Source: Nitrospirillum viridazoti (lineage in GTDB: Bacteria; Pseudomonadota; Alphaproteobacteria; Azospirillales; Azospirillaceae). Taken from it: a stretch of DNA of 64,000 nt. The translations under genes and the position numbers were made by a program. Under the pieces are notes generated by a model. It was not told the DNA's origin, did no database searches, and was given only the letters and a program-made list of their open reading frames with translations. The stretch is taken from NCBI RefSeq assembly GCF_007827975.1, contig NZ_VITT01000006.1; one strand, written 5' to 3'. Of the stretch, positions 16,454 to 24,773 are shown one piece after another. How positions within the stretch are numbered: the first letter of the stretch is position 1; each line of letters opens with the position of its first letter.

Positions 16454-17938
16454 TTGCAGGAAATAATCACCAGATATGGCCGTCTGCAGGTCATGGACCT
16501 GGAAAACGACCTGATCAGCCGCTTCCTCAAGAAGTATGGTGAGTGGTCGTTCTGCGAGGCCCAGTTCATCGCTGAAAATTTGACCGACGGCGCCCGCATC
16601 GCCGATGTCGGGGCCTCGATGGGGACATTCGGCCTGGGGCTGGCGTTGTTGCGCCAACTTCGGAGCCTGTGCTGTGTTGAGCCGAATCCGGCACTGTACC
16701 CACTGCTGCGGCACAACGTCCAAGTGAACAAGCCCCTGTCGGTCGGCGACGCCACGACGGTAAACGCCACCGTCGGGCCCGCGATCCCGGACTCAGGCGC
16801 GATGGACGGCGTCAGGCCGACGATGCCCGCAAACCAGCATGTGACGCTGGAGGCGCTGAGACGCGGGTACGGACCCTTCGACCTGATCAAGATTTCAACT
16901 GGCGGCTCGGAATTGGCGATTTTGCGGGAGGACCATGCCTTCCTGAGAAATTGTCCCGGAATTTTCTGGCTCGATTGCCAGGAGACGCCGGCTTCCCTGG
17001 AACTGCTACAGCTGCTGCTCGACAATGGCCTGGACGTCCATTATTTCGCATTCCCGACCGCGGCCCGAAACAACTTCAACAGGGTAGGGGATGCGGACTT
17101 TCATCTGGGGTATAAAACCGGCCTCTGGGCGGCGCGCGGCCGGCCTCCCGTGATGAACTCCCAATTGAGGGCGAAGGGCTGTGTGCTCAAGCGCATCGGC
17201 AGCCAGGAGGAACTGCGCCAGGCGCTGTGGCTGACACCCCGGCAGGCCCCAGCAGGATTGGCCGGACATTCCCATGAGGAAATGGTCGCCCTAGCCGGGC
17301 GCACCCTGCGGGGTGAGACCTTCGACGATTACCTTGCCACGGGCACGGCCGAGGCTCAGCCGAACGATGCGGCATCAGCCGCCAGGGGCACCCTGTCCAA
17401 AATAGAACGGCAGGAGTCTCAAATCCGCACGCTGACCGAGCAACTGGCGGCGGAAACTGAAAAAAGCGCGAAACTTGCGGCCCTTATGGATGCCGCCAAA
17501 AGCGAGTGTCGCGCGAGCCAGATCGTCCTGGCCGATGAACGCGCTCGCGCCGACGCGCTGGCCGCCCGCCTGGAGGCTGCCTTAGGTGAACGCCGCGCAA
17601 GCCAGATCGTTCTGGCGGACGAACGGGCGCGGGCGCAGATGCTGGCCACGGATCTTGAAACGACCTGGGCGCAGAAGCGCACGGCGGAACAAACTCTGGC
17701 AGACGAGAGGAAGAAGGCGGCCACCGACCTTGCCACCCTCAACCAAATCAACGCCATCCTGGTGTCCCAGAACCAGGATTTGACACGGCAGGCCGAGAAC
17801 CTGATTCAGCAGGTCCACCTGATGTACTATTCGGCATCATGGCGCCTGACCCTGCCGCTACGGATCCTCGGCAGGCTGGTCCGGGGCGACATCCGGGGCC
17901 TCAAGCGCTTATGCGCCGCGCGTTGGGGAAGCTCATGA
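16454..17938 (+). CDS. FkbM-family methyltransferase with coiled-coil tail
   Basis: A 494-residue protein with two parts. Residues ~40-250 resemble FkbM-type SAM-dependent methyltransferases: ADVGASMGTFGLGLALL is the SAM-binding glycine motif, followed by CCVEPNPALYPLLRHNV and DLIKISTGGSELAIL. Residues ~320-460 are coiled coil and include three consecutive 28-residue repeats (353-436). The end (MYYSASWRLTLPLRILGRL) is a motif often seen at the end of coiled coils in glycosyltransferase-type proteins. The frame opens with TTG at 16454, with GGAG at 16442-16445; an ATG at 16493 is a good alternative. It probably O-methylates a sugar of the glycan built by the neighbours. Confidence 0.78.
   Translation: MQEIITRYGRLQVMDLENDLISRFLKKYGEWSFCEAQFIAENLTDGARIADVGASMGTFGLGLALLRQLRSLCCVEPNPALYPLLRHNVQVNKPLSVGDATTVNATVGPAIPDSGAMDGVRPTMPANQHVTLEALRRGYGPFDLIKISTGGSELAILREDHAFLRNCPGIFWLDCQETPASLELLQLLLDNGLDVHYFAFPTAARNNFNRVGDADFHLGYKTGLWAARGRPPVMNSQLRAKGCVLKRIGSQEELRQALWLTPRQAPAGLAGHSHEEMVALAGRTLRGETFDDYLATGTAEAQPNDAASAARGTLSKIERQESQIRTLTEQLAAETEKSAKLAALMDAAKSECRASQIVLADERARADALAARLEAALGERRASQIVLADERARAQMLATDLETTWAQKRTAEQTLADERKKAATDLATLNQINAILVSQNQDLTRQAENLIQQVHLMYYSASWRLTLPLRILGRLVRGDIRGLKRLCAARWGSS
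17510..17761 (+). repeat. three-unit 84-bp tandem repeat (coiled coil)
   Basis: Units begin at 17510, 17594 and 17678, exactly 84 bases apart. Units 1 and 2 both encode RASQIVLADERARA at their start; unit 3 begins RTAEQTLADERKKA. The period of 28 residues equals four heptads, as expected for a coiled coil extended by duplication. Confidence 0.85.
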
Positions 17939-18138
17939 CCGTGATAGTGCCTGCGAGGGTAACCCTGGACGACGATAGGTTGATTGCCCACCCTCTTGCC
18001 TCGGGCGTTTGCGTATCCGTCCGGAACAGACTTGAGGTCACCGTAACCTTCGTCCTGGCACTGGCTGTCTTCGGAAAACCAGGGAGCCGGCGCGACCTCG
18101 GCGGCACCGCGGCAGAACGGCCTCGGGCATGCCCTCCG

Positions 18139-20166
18139 CTAACGGCCCCGCTGCTCCTGCAGTAGGCGCAGGACGCGGTCTCGCTGCTCCGTCACGATGC
18201 GCAACTGTTCGTCTGTTTGGCGCCAAAGCTCCAGCCGCTCTTGCGCTTGGATAGCCATGGCCGTCGCGCGGGCCCGTAGCTCGTCCCGCTCATGGTTCAG
18301 CAGCAATGAGCGGTACGTCAGAATCTGGGCGGTGATGTCGGTGCGCATCCTGTCGAGATCTGCCAGCAGAGATGCCTGGCCGTCGTTCTGTGACAGCGCC
18401 CCCAACAGGTGATACAGGCGGCCGATATCGAAGGGCGCCTCCGCGGCGTCACCCGCCGGTCCGGCGGCACGGACCAGGTCGGGACGGATGGTCGGCCCCG
18501 CCAACCCCTCCGCGGCGGGCGCGACGCCCTCGGGCAGATGCTGCCAGATCAGCGACAGGACGACCGGATCACCGCCTGTGATCATGGTGTCGAAATGCAG
18601 CCAGACCCGGCGCCGTCCCCGGGTATGCGCCTCGGCCTCCAGATTGTGCAGGGCCCACAGCAGGTGGCTGTGCGCAGCGCTCAATCCATCGCGCCGCGCG
18701 AGGGATCGCGCAACAGACCAGGGATCGCGGAGGACATGCAGGTAGCAGACCCGTGCCGGCAACGCGTCGAGGTGGGACTGCCAGAACGGCAATGTGCGGC
18801 ACAGCCGGGGGTCTTTCAGGAACCACAGCGGTCGCCCGCGCGAGAGGCCCGTGAGGAAAGCGGCCGCCCGGTTCGCGAAGACGGCGCCCGCCCGCTGGAT
18901 ATCCTGGCCGGAGACAGCGTCGACTGTGCGCCAGTCGGTTCCGGCGGAGGACAGCAGAAGATCATTAAGGGTGACCAGCTCTTCATGTTCCCAATAGCCG
19001 TCGGCGTTATCCTGGCTGGCCTGGATGAACCGGTCGTCCGCGCAAACGCCGCGACCGCCGAACCAGCCGGCGAGCGCCGATGTCCCACTGCGGTGCATAC
19101 CCATGACGATGAAACCGGTGGCAGTCTGCCTCACAAGCTCCGGCTTTTCGCGCAGCAGCCAGTCGAAATAGGATCCGGCCCCCGTGCGCAAGGGCTGAGG
19201 GAAGGCGGTGGCCAGTCCCAAATCATCCCGGAACGGCACGCGCATGGCTTTGGAAGCCGCCAAGCCGTTGTCAAACCGACCATAAGCCCACCATCCTTCG
19301 GGAATGCCGGGCATTCCCTGCGCGGCGATGGCCCGCTTATACCAATGCCAAATCTCGTGGACATGGACGTTGCCATCGGCGTAGCGCTCGGTCATGGCAT
19401 CGCCGTCCGCGTTAACCTTGGTGAAATGATAGAATTTCAGGGGGCTGCCATTGACCCGGATGCCGCCGTCCCGGCCAATCTCAATCCGCCGACGGCTGAG
19501 GTTCCAGCTAGCGACGTTACAGCCAGGGTCGCGTTCGATACGCACTCCATCAAAAAAGGCCGGCACCAGATCGCACCATTTCTGGTCGGTAAAAAGCCCC
19601 TTCGCCGGGTCGTCGTAGCAGGCTTGCCGCAACATATCCGCCCACCAGCCGGCGAAGCGGCGGCCTTCCGGCCCATTCCGCACAGCAATAAAACCCAGGT
19701 TGTAGGCGCCATGCCGGAGCGACCCCAGCTCATTATCGGCAATGGCGGACTGGGTGTCATTGGGGTCGGTCTGATGCGGCGTCAGCAGAATGGCGCCATC
19801 GTCCAGTTGGGCCAGAACACCGTCTAGGGACGAAAACACCGCGATGTCGGGGTCGAGATAGACGACGGTGTCGCACCCCTGGCGCAGCATCTCCACCAGC
19901 ATCGGGCCCTTTACCGCCGTGCAGGCCTCCACCAGGTCATGACGGAAAATCCAGCTGTCGAAGGACGGGATGCCAAGATCGCGGGCGAAGACCACCCGGT
20001 CGAACCCAGCATGGGCCTCTTCCGCCGCCACGCCGTCCGGCAGGTCATCGACGATCAGGGCCCAAATGGTCCAGTCGGGATGGACCTGGCGCAGGGTTTG
20101 GGCCAACACCCGGGCCCGGGGCAAATAGGTGTAGGTGAAGCTGGTGAAGCAATGGACGCCGGTCAT
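18139..20166 (-). CDS. glycosyltransferase-sulfotransferase fusion protein
   Basis: A 675-residue protein with two enzymatic parts. Residues 1-330 match the + strand glycosyltransferase at 15373-16404, with YLDPDIAVF at 103-111 as the DxD-type motif, and the blocks GAYNLGFIAVR, LFTDQKWCDLVPAFF and CNVASWNLS. Residues ~350-560 resemble a PAPS-dependent sulfotransferase: FIVMGMHRSGTSALAGWF (P-loop for the 5'-phosphosulfate, 353-370) and YLHVLRDPWSVARSLARR (3'-phosphate region, ~475-492). The last ~75 residues are probably coiled coil. The + strand copy stops where the sulfotransferase begins, so the fusion distinguishes the two. It starts 3 bases after the stop of the upstream gene on the same strand. 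Confidence 0.82.
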   Translation of the reverse strand: MTGVHCFTSFTYTYLPRARVLAQTLRQVHPDWTIWALIVDDLPDGVAAEEAHAGFDRVVFARDLGIPSFDSWIFRHDLVEACTAVKGPMLVEMLRQGCDTVVYLDPDIAVFSSLDGVLAQLDDGAILLTPHQTDPNDTQSAIADNELGSLRHGAYNLGFIAVRNGPEGRRFAGWWADMLRQACYDDPAKGLFTDQKWCDLVPAFFDGVRIERDPGCNVASWNLSRRRIEIGRDGGIRVNGSPLKFYHFTKVNADGDAMTERYADGNVHVHEIWHWYKRAIAAQGMPGIPEGWWAYGRFDNGLAASKAMRVPFRDDLGLATAFPQPLRTGAGSYFDWLLREKPELVRQTATGFIVMGMHRSGTSALAGWFGGRGVCADDRFIQASQDNADGYWEHEELVTLNDLLLSSAGTDWRTVDAVSGQDIQRAGAVFANRAAAFLTGLSRGRPLWFLKDPRLCRTLPFWQSHLDALPARVCYLHVLRDPWSVARSLARRDGLSAAHSHLLWALHNLEAEAHTRGRRRVWLHFDTMITGGDPVVLSLIWQHLPEGVAPAAEGLAGPTIRPDLVRAAGPAGDAAEAPFDIGRLYHLLGALSQNDGQASLLADLDRMRTDITAQILTYRSLLLNHERDELRARATAMAIQAQERLELWRQTDEQLRIVTEQRDRVLRLLQEQRGR

Positions 20167-20169
20167 GCC

Positions 20170-22335
20170 TTAACCCTCAATCCTATCGGCGCCCTCAAGC
20201 CCATTCACGACGGACGCCGTTGCATCGCCGTACTCCGCGCGACCCGTGGCCACCCCCTCCCGAAGCCGATCCCGGACATGGGCGACCGCCTCGAAGGTAA
20301 TGAAGAAATCGAGCAAGGCACGATCGCTGGCGAACACGCGGCCGCGACCCTGCCCCAGGATGCTATCGGCGATATCGCCGCTGTCCGCTAGCGCCACCAC
20401 GTCCGCCCCCGCCGCCGCCGCCTCGTGCACAACGAACGACACGGTCTCCGGCAGGACGGTCGGCACCAGGACCAAGTCGATGCCGTGGGCCACCAAGGCC
20501 TCTGCCAAGGGGGGGCCGTCGTCCGTTGCCGGGGCGTTCGTCTCAGAGCCATCCATGGCAAGGATAGGCACCTCGGTGACACCGGCCAGGTGCCGGAAGC
20601 AGCCGAGTGGAGCTAAATGGTGGAAACGATAACTGAAACAGCCCTGAAGGGTCTGGACCAGCTCCTCAAAAACCTCCCACCCGGTGTGGAAGCTGGGGCT
20701 GCCGATGAAGGCGACACGGACGGGGATGTCCGGCAAGCCCAGCAGGGTGTCGTCATCGCCCAGCAGGCGACGCAGCCCCTGTTCCGCCAGACGGCTCTGA
20801 GCCAGCACGGTTGCTGACAAATGCGGAAGGGTCCCTGTCCCCTGCCACAGCTCAAGTGCCGACCGCGACGGCGCGATCACATCAAAATCAATGGCGTTGA
20901 ACAGCTGTTTCACCAAGAGCAGGTGATGGCGCCGCGCCTTGCCATGCAGGCAAACGCCGCAGGCCGGACTGTCCGGCGGCGGTGCCCCGCAGAAGGAGAG
21001 GTCGTTGCGCAGCAGTAACGGATTGGCGCAGAGGGATGAGAAATCGTGGATCCAAAACCAATTGCGCGCCGGCCGTACCGCCCGCTGCACGGCGATCACT
21101 CCCGTCACGTTATGGCCCAGGATGCCATGAACCGTGAAGACGCGGTGCGGCGCTTGGGCGCCCAGAACCTCGACCAGGACATGGGCCAGCTCCGTATAAT
21201 CCGACAGCCCCACCCGCTCGCCATCGACCGACACCTCGATCCCTTCCCCCGCTGGCCCATCACGATGGGTTGCCGGTGGCGGCCCCGCCGGGCGAAGGTG
21301 TATATAGCGGTAACCGAGGGCAATGAAGCGCCGCCGCTCGTTTCGGATCAACACGCTGCCGCCGCCCATCGGAACGGCAGCAGGGCCATGGTCGATGGCG
21401 ACCACCACCCCCCGCACATCCCCTTCGGGCGTTTCAGCGCCGGACGCACCCTGGAGAGGTCGCTCAAGCGAGAGCGCCTCCATCAACCGCGCGCGGGATA
21501 TCCGGGTGATGGCAAGGGGGGGCTGAGCGGCATCGGCGGCCTTCTCGTCCAGCGTGGATAGGATCCGTAGCATGGTCCGCCGGTGCCGGTCCGTCGGATA
21601 GCCCCGCCGACCCTCGCCCTTGCCCGCGACGATATAATGCCAGAAGGGGTTTACACCCGCCTCGGCCACATCGGGGTTGGCGGCCAGATAATAGGCGGTA
21701 TCGAAGGTGGAAGACGGGTTGCGCCCCTGCCGCCAGCCAGCCTCACAATACTGCGCCAGCAGAGCGGCGGCGGACGCTGCGCCACCCTCCGAATGGGCGC
21801 CCGGATATGTCACCCGGTAGAAATCAGCATCGAAATAGGGGGCGATGGCAGCAGCGATCGGGTCCACCGGGGTGTCGCCGGCAACCGGCGGAGCGTCGGT
21901 GGAAGAGGCCCCGCCAGCAGCCGCAGATGCGGCCATGAGGTTGCCGAAGGCCAATGCGCGGGCCTGCGGCAATCCGCAGGCGCAGAGATGCTCCACCGTG
22001 ACGCGAAGCGCCTCCTTGGAAAAGGCGATGGGCGATGGAACGGCGATGTTGGGGGCCGCGATACGGATTCTCGCGGTTTTCACCTCGCCGCCGCGATGGC
22101 TTATCTGCATCTCGGCCCAGCCCGCATCGATTTCGAGATGTGACAGCCGCAGGGCCGAGCACACAAAGGATTTAAAAGGGGAGTTATGGACCAGGACGGA
22201 CACATCCTCGACCCGATCAAACACCCATTGGGCTGTAGTCAGCGTGACGGCAAAAGCAGGCTGGCAATCGTCCACATCCAGCGTGGAAATAATAACAACA
22301 TTACTAAAAAAGTCGGAAAAGCATATAGCGTGCAC
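20170..22335 (-). CDS. glycosyltransferase with N-terminal 'NPDVA' repeats
   Basis: About 720 residues. The middle carries two degenerate repeats of a ~40-residue motif, the clearer one being FDTAYYLAANPDVAEAGVN followed by HYIVAGKGEGR; such repeats are common beside glycosyltransferase domains in alphaproteobacteria. The C-terminal ~400 residues are paralogous to the + strand gene at 14055-15362 and share its cysteine pattern: WIHDFSSLC, then FCGAPPPDSPACGVC. The donor-site glutamate region reads PETVSFVVHEAAAAGADVVA. The frame is open to 22605, but AAAGGA lies 8 bases before a GTG at 22335 and later residues look coherent, so I place the start there; an ATG at 22425 is the alternative. It probably acts with the fusion gene 3 bases downstream. 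Confidence 0.72.
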   Translation of the reverse strand: MHAICFSDFFSNVVIISTLDVDDCQPAFAVTLTTAQWVFDRVEDVSVLVHNSPFKSFVCSALRLSHLEIDAGWAEMQISHRGGEVKTARIRIAAPNIAVPSPIAFSKEALRVTVEHLCACGLPQARALAFGNLMAASAAAGGASSTDAPPVAGDTPVDPIAAAIAPYFDADFYRVTYPGAHSEGGAASAAALLAQYCEAGWRQGRNPSSTFDTAYYLAANPDVAEAGVNPFWHYIVAGKGEGRRGYPTDRHRRTMLRILSTLDEKAADAAQPPLAITRISRARLMEALSLERPLQGASGAETPEGDVRGVVVAIDHGPAAVPMGGGSVLIRNERRRFIALGYRYIHLRPAGPPPATHRDGPAGEGIEVSVDGERVGLSDYTELAHVLVEVLGAQAPHRVFTVHGILGHNVTGVIAVQRAVRPARNWFWIHDFSSLCANPLLLRNDLSFCGAPPPDSPACGVCLHGKARRHHLLLVKQLFNAIDFDVIAPSRSALELWQGTGTLPHLSATVLAQSRLAEQGLRRLLGDDDTLLGLPDIPVRVAFIGSPSFHTGWEVFEELVQTLQGCFSYRFHHLAPLGCFRHLAGVTEVPILAMDGSETNAPATDDGPPLAEALVAHGIDLVLVPTVLPETVSFVVHEAAAAGADVVALADSGDIADSILGQGRGRVFASDRALLDFFITFEAVAHVRDRLREGVATGRAEYGDATASVVNGLEGADRIEG

Positions 22336-22630
22336 TGTCCGGGTCCTTTTGCTCTCCACAGATTGACAGTTTCTTCCCCAAATACTGTCATGCTGCGGAG
22401 CACCGCTACTTGGCCTCGATACCATGAACCGTACAGGACAACAAGCATACCGGAAAGCCGCCAAATCCAGTGACGACTGAACAAGGCATTCGAAATTGTG
22501 TTCCGGAGCAGCTCTTGGTCCTGGTGCCGAATTTTTTATCCGCCATAGGTGGAGCAGCGGCTTATAATGGTTGGAGAAGCGGGGGCACAGCCTCCGCGCG
22601 CTCACAGGCTATCGGTACGGACGCGTCACG

Positions 22631-23353
22631 GTGATTGGGCCAAATTTCCTAGGTATTGGGGCCCAGAAGTCGGGCACGACTTGGATTTATGAAAATCTGT
22701 CGCGCCACCCGCATGTTAGATTTCCAGCGGGCAAGGAAATTCATTTCTGGGATGCCCGCCGGAACCTCGGCGTGACCTGGTGGCTGGACACGTTCGGGCC
22801 CAGGCAGCCCGGGCTATGGTCGGGGGAAATCACCCCCGCCTACGCCACCATCGACACCGAAGCCATTCATGAACTGTATGCCCTGTGTCCGGACCTGCGC
22901 CTGTTCTATGTGCTGCGGAATCCCATCGAGCGGGCGTGGTCGGCGGCGCGCATGGCGGTTCTGAGGGCGGAGATGACGTTGGAGGAAGCGTCCGAGCGCT
23001 GGTTCCTGGACCATTTCCGGTCCGCCGGCTCCCGTCGCCGGGGCGCCTATGCGGAGGCGATCCTGCGCTGGCAGTCCGTCTTCCCGGCCGAGCAACTGAT
23101 GGTCGCCCTTTTTGACGACCTGCGGTCGCAGCCCCGAGCCTTCCTATCCCGGCTGTGCGGGCACATCGGCATCGACGCCGGCGTTTATGCGGCGATGCCG
23201 GAGGAGGCCCTGCGGCAGGTGGTATTCGAGGGGCCGTCAGCTCCCTTGCCACCGCCGCTGCGACGCGCCCTCATTGACCAGTATGCCGGCCCGGTGGAGG
23301 CTTTGGCCCACTTGCTGGGGATGGACCTGTCGCATTGGCTGGCCGAACGCTAG
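22631..23353 (+). CDS. sulfotransferase
   Basis: A 240-residue PAPS-dependent sulfotransferase. It begins with the typical NFLGIGAQKSGTTWIY motif that binds the 5'-phosphosulfate, and has LFYVLRNPIERAWSAARM as the 3'-phosphate region. GKEIHFWD, which follows the first motif, is characteristic of sugar and heparan-type sulfotransferases. The end (LLGMDLSHW) is the usual C-terminal block. The frame also allows a TTG start at 22571, adding 20 residues; neither start has a strong ribosome-binding site. It is divergent from the - strand glycosyltransferase pair and, with the sulfotransferase domain at 18139-20166, suggests that the glycan made here is sulfated. Confidence 0.8.
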   Translation: MIGPNFLGIGAQKSGTTWIYENLSRHPHVRFPAGKEIHFWDARRNLGVTWWLDTFGPRQPGLWSGEITPAYATIDTEAIHELYALCPDLRLFYVLRNPIERAWSAARMAVLRAEMTLEEASERWFLDHFRSAGSRRRGAYAEAILRWQSVFPAEQLMVALFDDLRSQPRAFLSRLCGHIGIDAGVYAAMPEEALRQVVFEGPSAPLPPPLRRALIDQYAGPVEALAHLLGMDLSHWLAER

Positions 23354-23472
23354 AACAAGATGCGATCGGCCATGATCACATCTTGCTCCTGACCTCCGTT
23401 CCGGACTCCCATTATCCTGAGCCCCCCTTGGAAATCACGGATCTGACGAGAGCGGCCGGCTTCGTGCTGACC

Positions 23473-23501
23473 GCCCCCGCCTACACCACGCGAGGGGGCT
23501 T
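23473..23501. terminator. possible terminator between convergent units
   Basis: GCCCCCGC at 23473-23480 can pair with GCGAGGGGGC at 23490-23499 (one bulged A), leaving a 9-base loop. It lies between the ends of the convergent sulfotransferase gene and the six-gene - strand operon. There is only a short T run, so its strength is uncertain. Confidence 0.35.
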
Positions 23502-23589
23502 GACCCGGACGACGCTCAGCCGGTTCTCATGCCGGGTTTGCGTCGACGCCTTCTTCGATCCTGGCGTCACCACGCCATCAGGCGTTCCG

Positions 23590-24438
23590 TCAAACCCGAT
23601 CCGTGACGCCTTGCCGCGTGAACAGCATCGCCAGATAGTTGACCGCCTCGATCCACCGCGCGGTGGCGCCCGCGTTCGCCCGGGACAGATGGGCCTCAAA
23701 CCGGCCGGCCAGGTCAGGCTCACGCGCGCTGAACAGGGCCGGGTAGTTCGGCCGCTCCCCTGCGGTGCGCGCCGGGGCCTGTTCCTGCCAAATCTCGTTG
23801 AGAACCTGGTCCTTGCGGGCCTCGTCGGCGTCGGACCATTCCGGATCCGGCACCAGCTCGCTCAAGATTCCCCAGCTTCTGAACATCTGAACCAATATGC
23901 TGGGGGAACTGCTCAGCGGCCACGCGGCCGCTTCCCAAACGGAATATTGCAGTTTACGCCGATCGCCCGGCGCAAACTTCTCTTCCGACAGGGCGACCAG
24001 CTCGTTCCGGAGGCTGGCCCATTCGGCACGCGCCACCACCTCGCCGGCCGAAAGCCTCTGGTGAAGTTTCGACAAACGTCCCGTGATGTCCGACGGATCG
24101 ATGTCATCCCGTGGCGGGACCAGCATCATCAGCAGGAAGCCATACAGCGGGGGGTTCAGGTCCGCCCCCGGCTCGATGGCCGCCACCAAATCCCGCCACG
24201 CGGTGATCGCGGTCGCGTTGCCCGCATAAGCCGGCATAACGTCCAGCAACAGCACCAGGGACGGGGGCAGGCCGTAGACCTCTGAAAACTCCTCACACTC
24301 GGTGGACAACAGGCCCGTCAGGGACTTGGCATTCCGTTTACCCGTGATATGCCCCTGGTTGATCAGGGCATCGATACTATCGAGCAGCCTCTGCTTCAAC
24401 TCCGGACGGCCGTGAAACGCGGACATGCTCACCGTCAT
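23590..24438 (-). CDS. uncharacterised protein (282 aa), last gene of TldD/E operon
   Basis: I do not recognise this protein. It is 282 residues, acidic to neutral, mostly helical by composition, with no signal peptide, no clear membrane segment and only one cysteine (in LLSTECEEFSEVY). Notable stretches are GLPPSLVLLLDVMPAYAG, PLYGFLLMMLVPPRDD, LQYSVWEAAAWPLSSSPS and WIEAVNYLAMLFTRQG. The start overlaps the stop of the thioredoxin gene as ATGA, so translation is coupled and the protein is part of the operon with TldD, TldE, an ABC transporter and a TonB receptor. A second ATG 12 bases in is possible. Its partners suggest a cytoplasmic role with the peptidase or its substrate. Confidence 0.75.
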   Translation of the reverse strand: MTVSMSAFHGRPELKQRLLDSIDALINQGHITGKRNAKSLTGLLSTECEEFSEVYGLPPSLVLLLDVMPAYAGNATAITAWRDLVAAIEPGADLNPPLYGFLLMMLVPPRDDIDPSDITGRLSKLHQRLSAGEVVARAEWASLRNELVALSEEKFAPGDRRKLQYSVWEAAAWPLSSSPSILVQMFRSWGILSELVPDPEWSDADEARKDQVLNEIWQEQAPARTAGERPNYPALFSAREPDLAGRFEAHLSRANAGATARWIEAVNYLAMLFTRQGVTDRV

Positions 24439-24758
24439 AATTTCTGCTCGATGATGGCCGTGAGCTGTGTGCGCGAGAGGGTGCCGACCCGGCGATGGAT
24501 CTCCTCACCGCCCTTGAACAGGATCAGCACGGGCACGGTCTGCACACCGAAGCGGGCGGCCACGTCCGGCTCTGCCTCGATATCGACTTTATAGACATCC
24601 ATGGTGCCGTCAAAATCGGCGGCCACCTCGTCAAGTATCGGGGCCAGTGCGCGACAAGGCCCACACCACGGCGCCCAGAAATCCACCAGGACAGGGCTTC
24701 CGGCATCAAGAACTTTCGAATTGAATTCCACAGAATTCACATTGGTCGCTTTTTTCAT
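24435..24758 (-). CDS. thioredoxin
   Basis: A 107-residue classical thioredoxin with the active site FWAPWCGPCRALAPILDEVA (Cys32/Cys35 region) and the cis-proline segment VQTVPVLILFKGG. No signal peptide, so it acts in the cytoplasm as a dithiol reductant. It lies 15 bases after the tldD homologue, with a GGAGG ribosome-binding site, and overlaps the next gene by four bases. Being in this operon rather than alone suggests that reduction of a disulfide in the imported substrate, or maintenance of the TldD cysteine ligand, is part of the pathway; that is inference. Confidence 0.92.
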   Translation of the reverse strand: MKKATNVNSVEFNSKVLDAGSPVLVDFWAPWCGPCRALAPILDEVAADFDGTMDVYKVDIEAEPDVAARFGVQTVPVLILFKGGEEIHRRVGTLSRTQLTAIIEQKL

Positions 24759-24773
24759 TTTGATTCCTCCAGG

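Noticed and set aside
17839..18165. A 108-residue + strand frame after the FkbM gene
   Set aside because: It begins inside the FkbM gene in another frame and ends inside the convergent fusion gene; composition is not protein-like.
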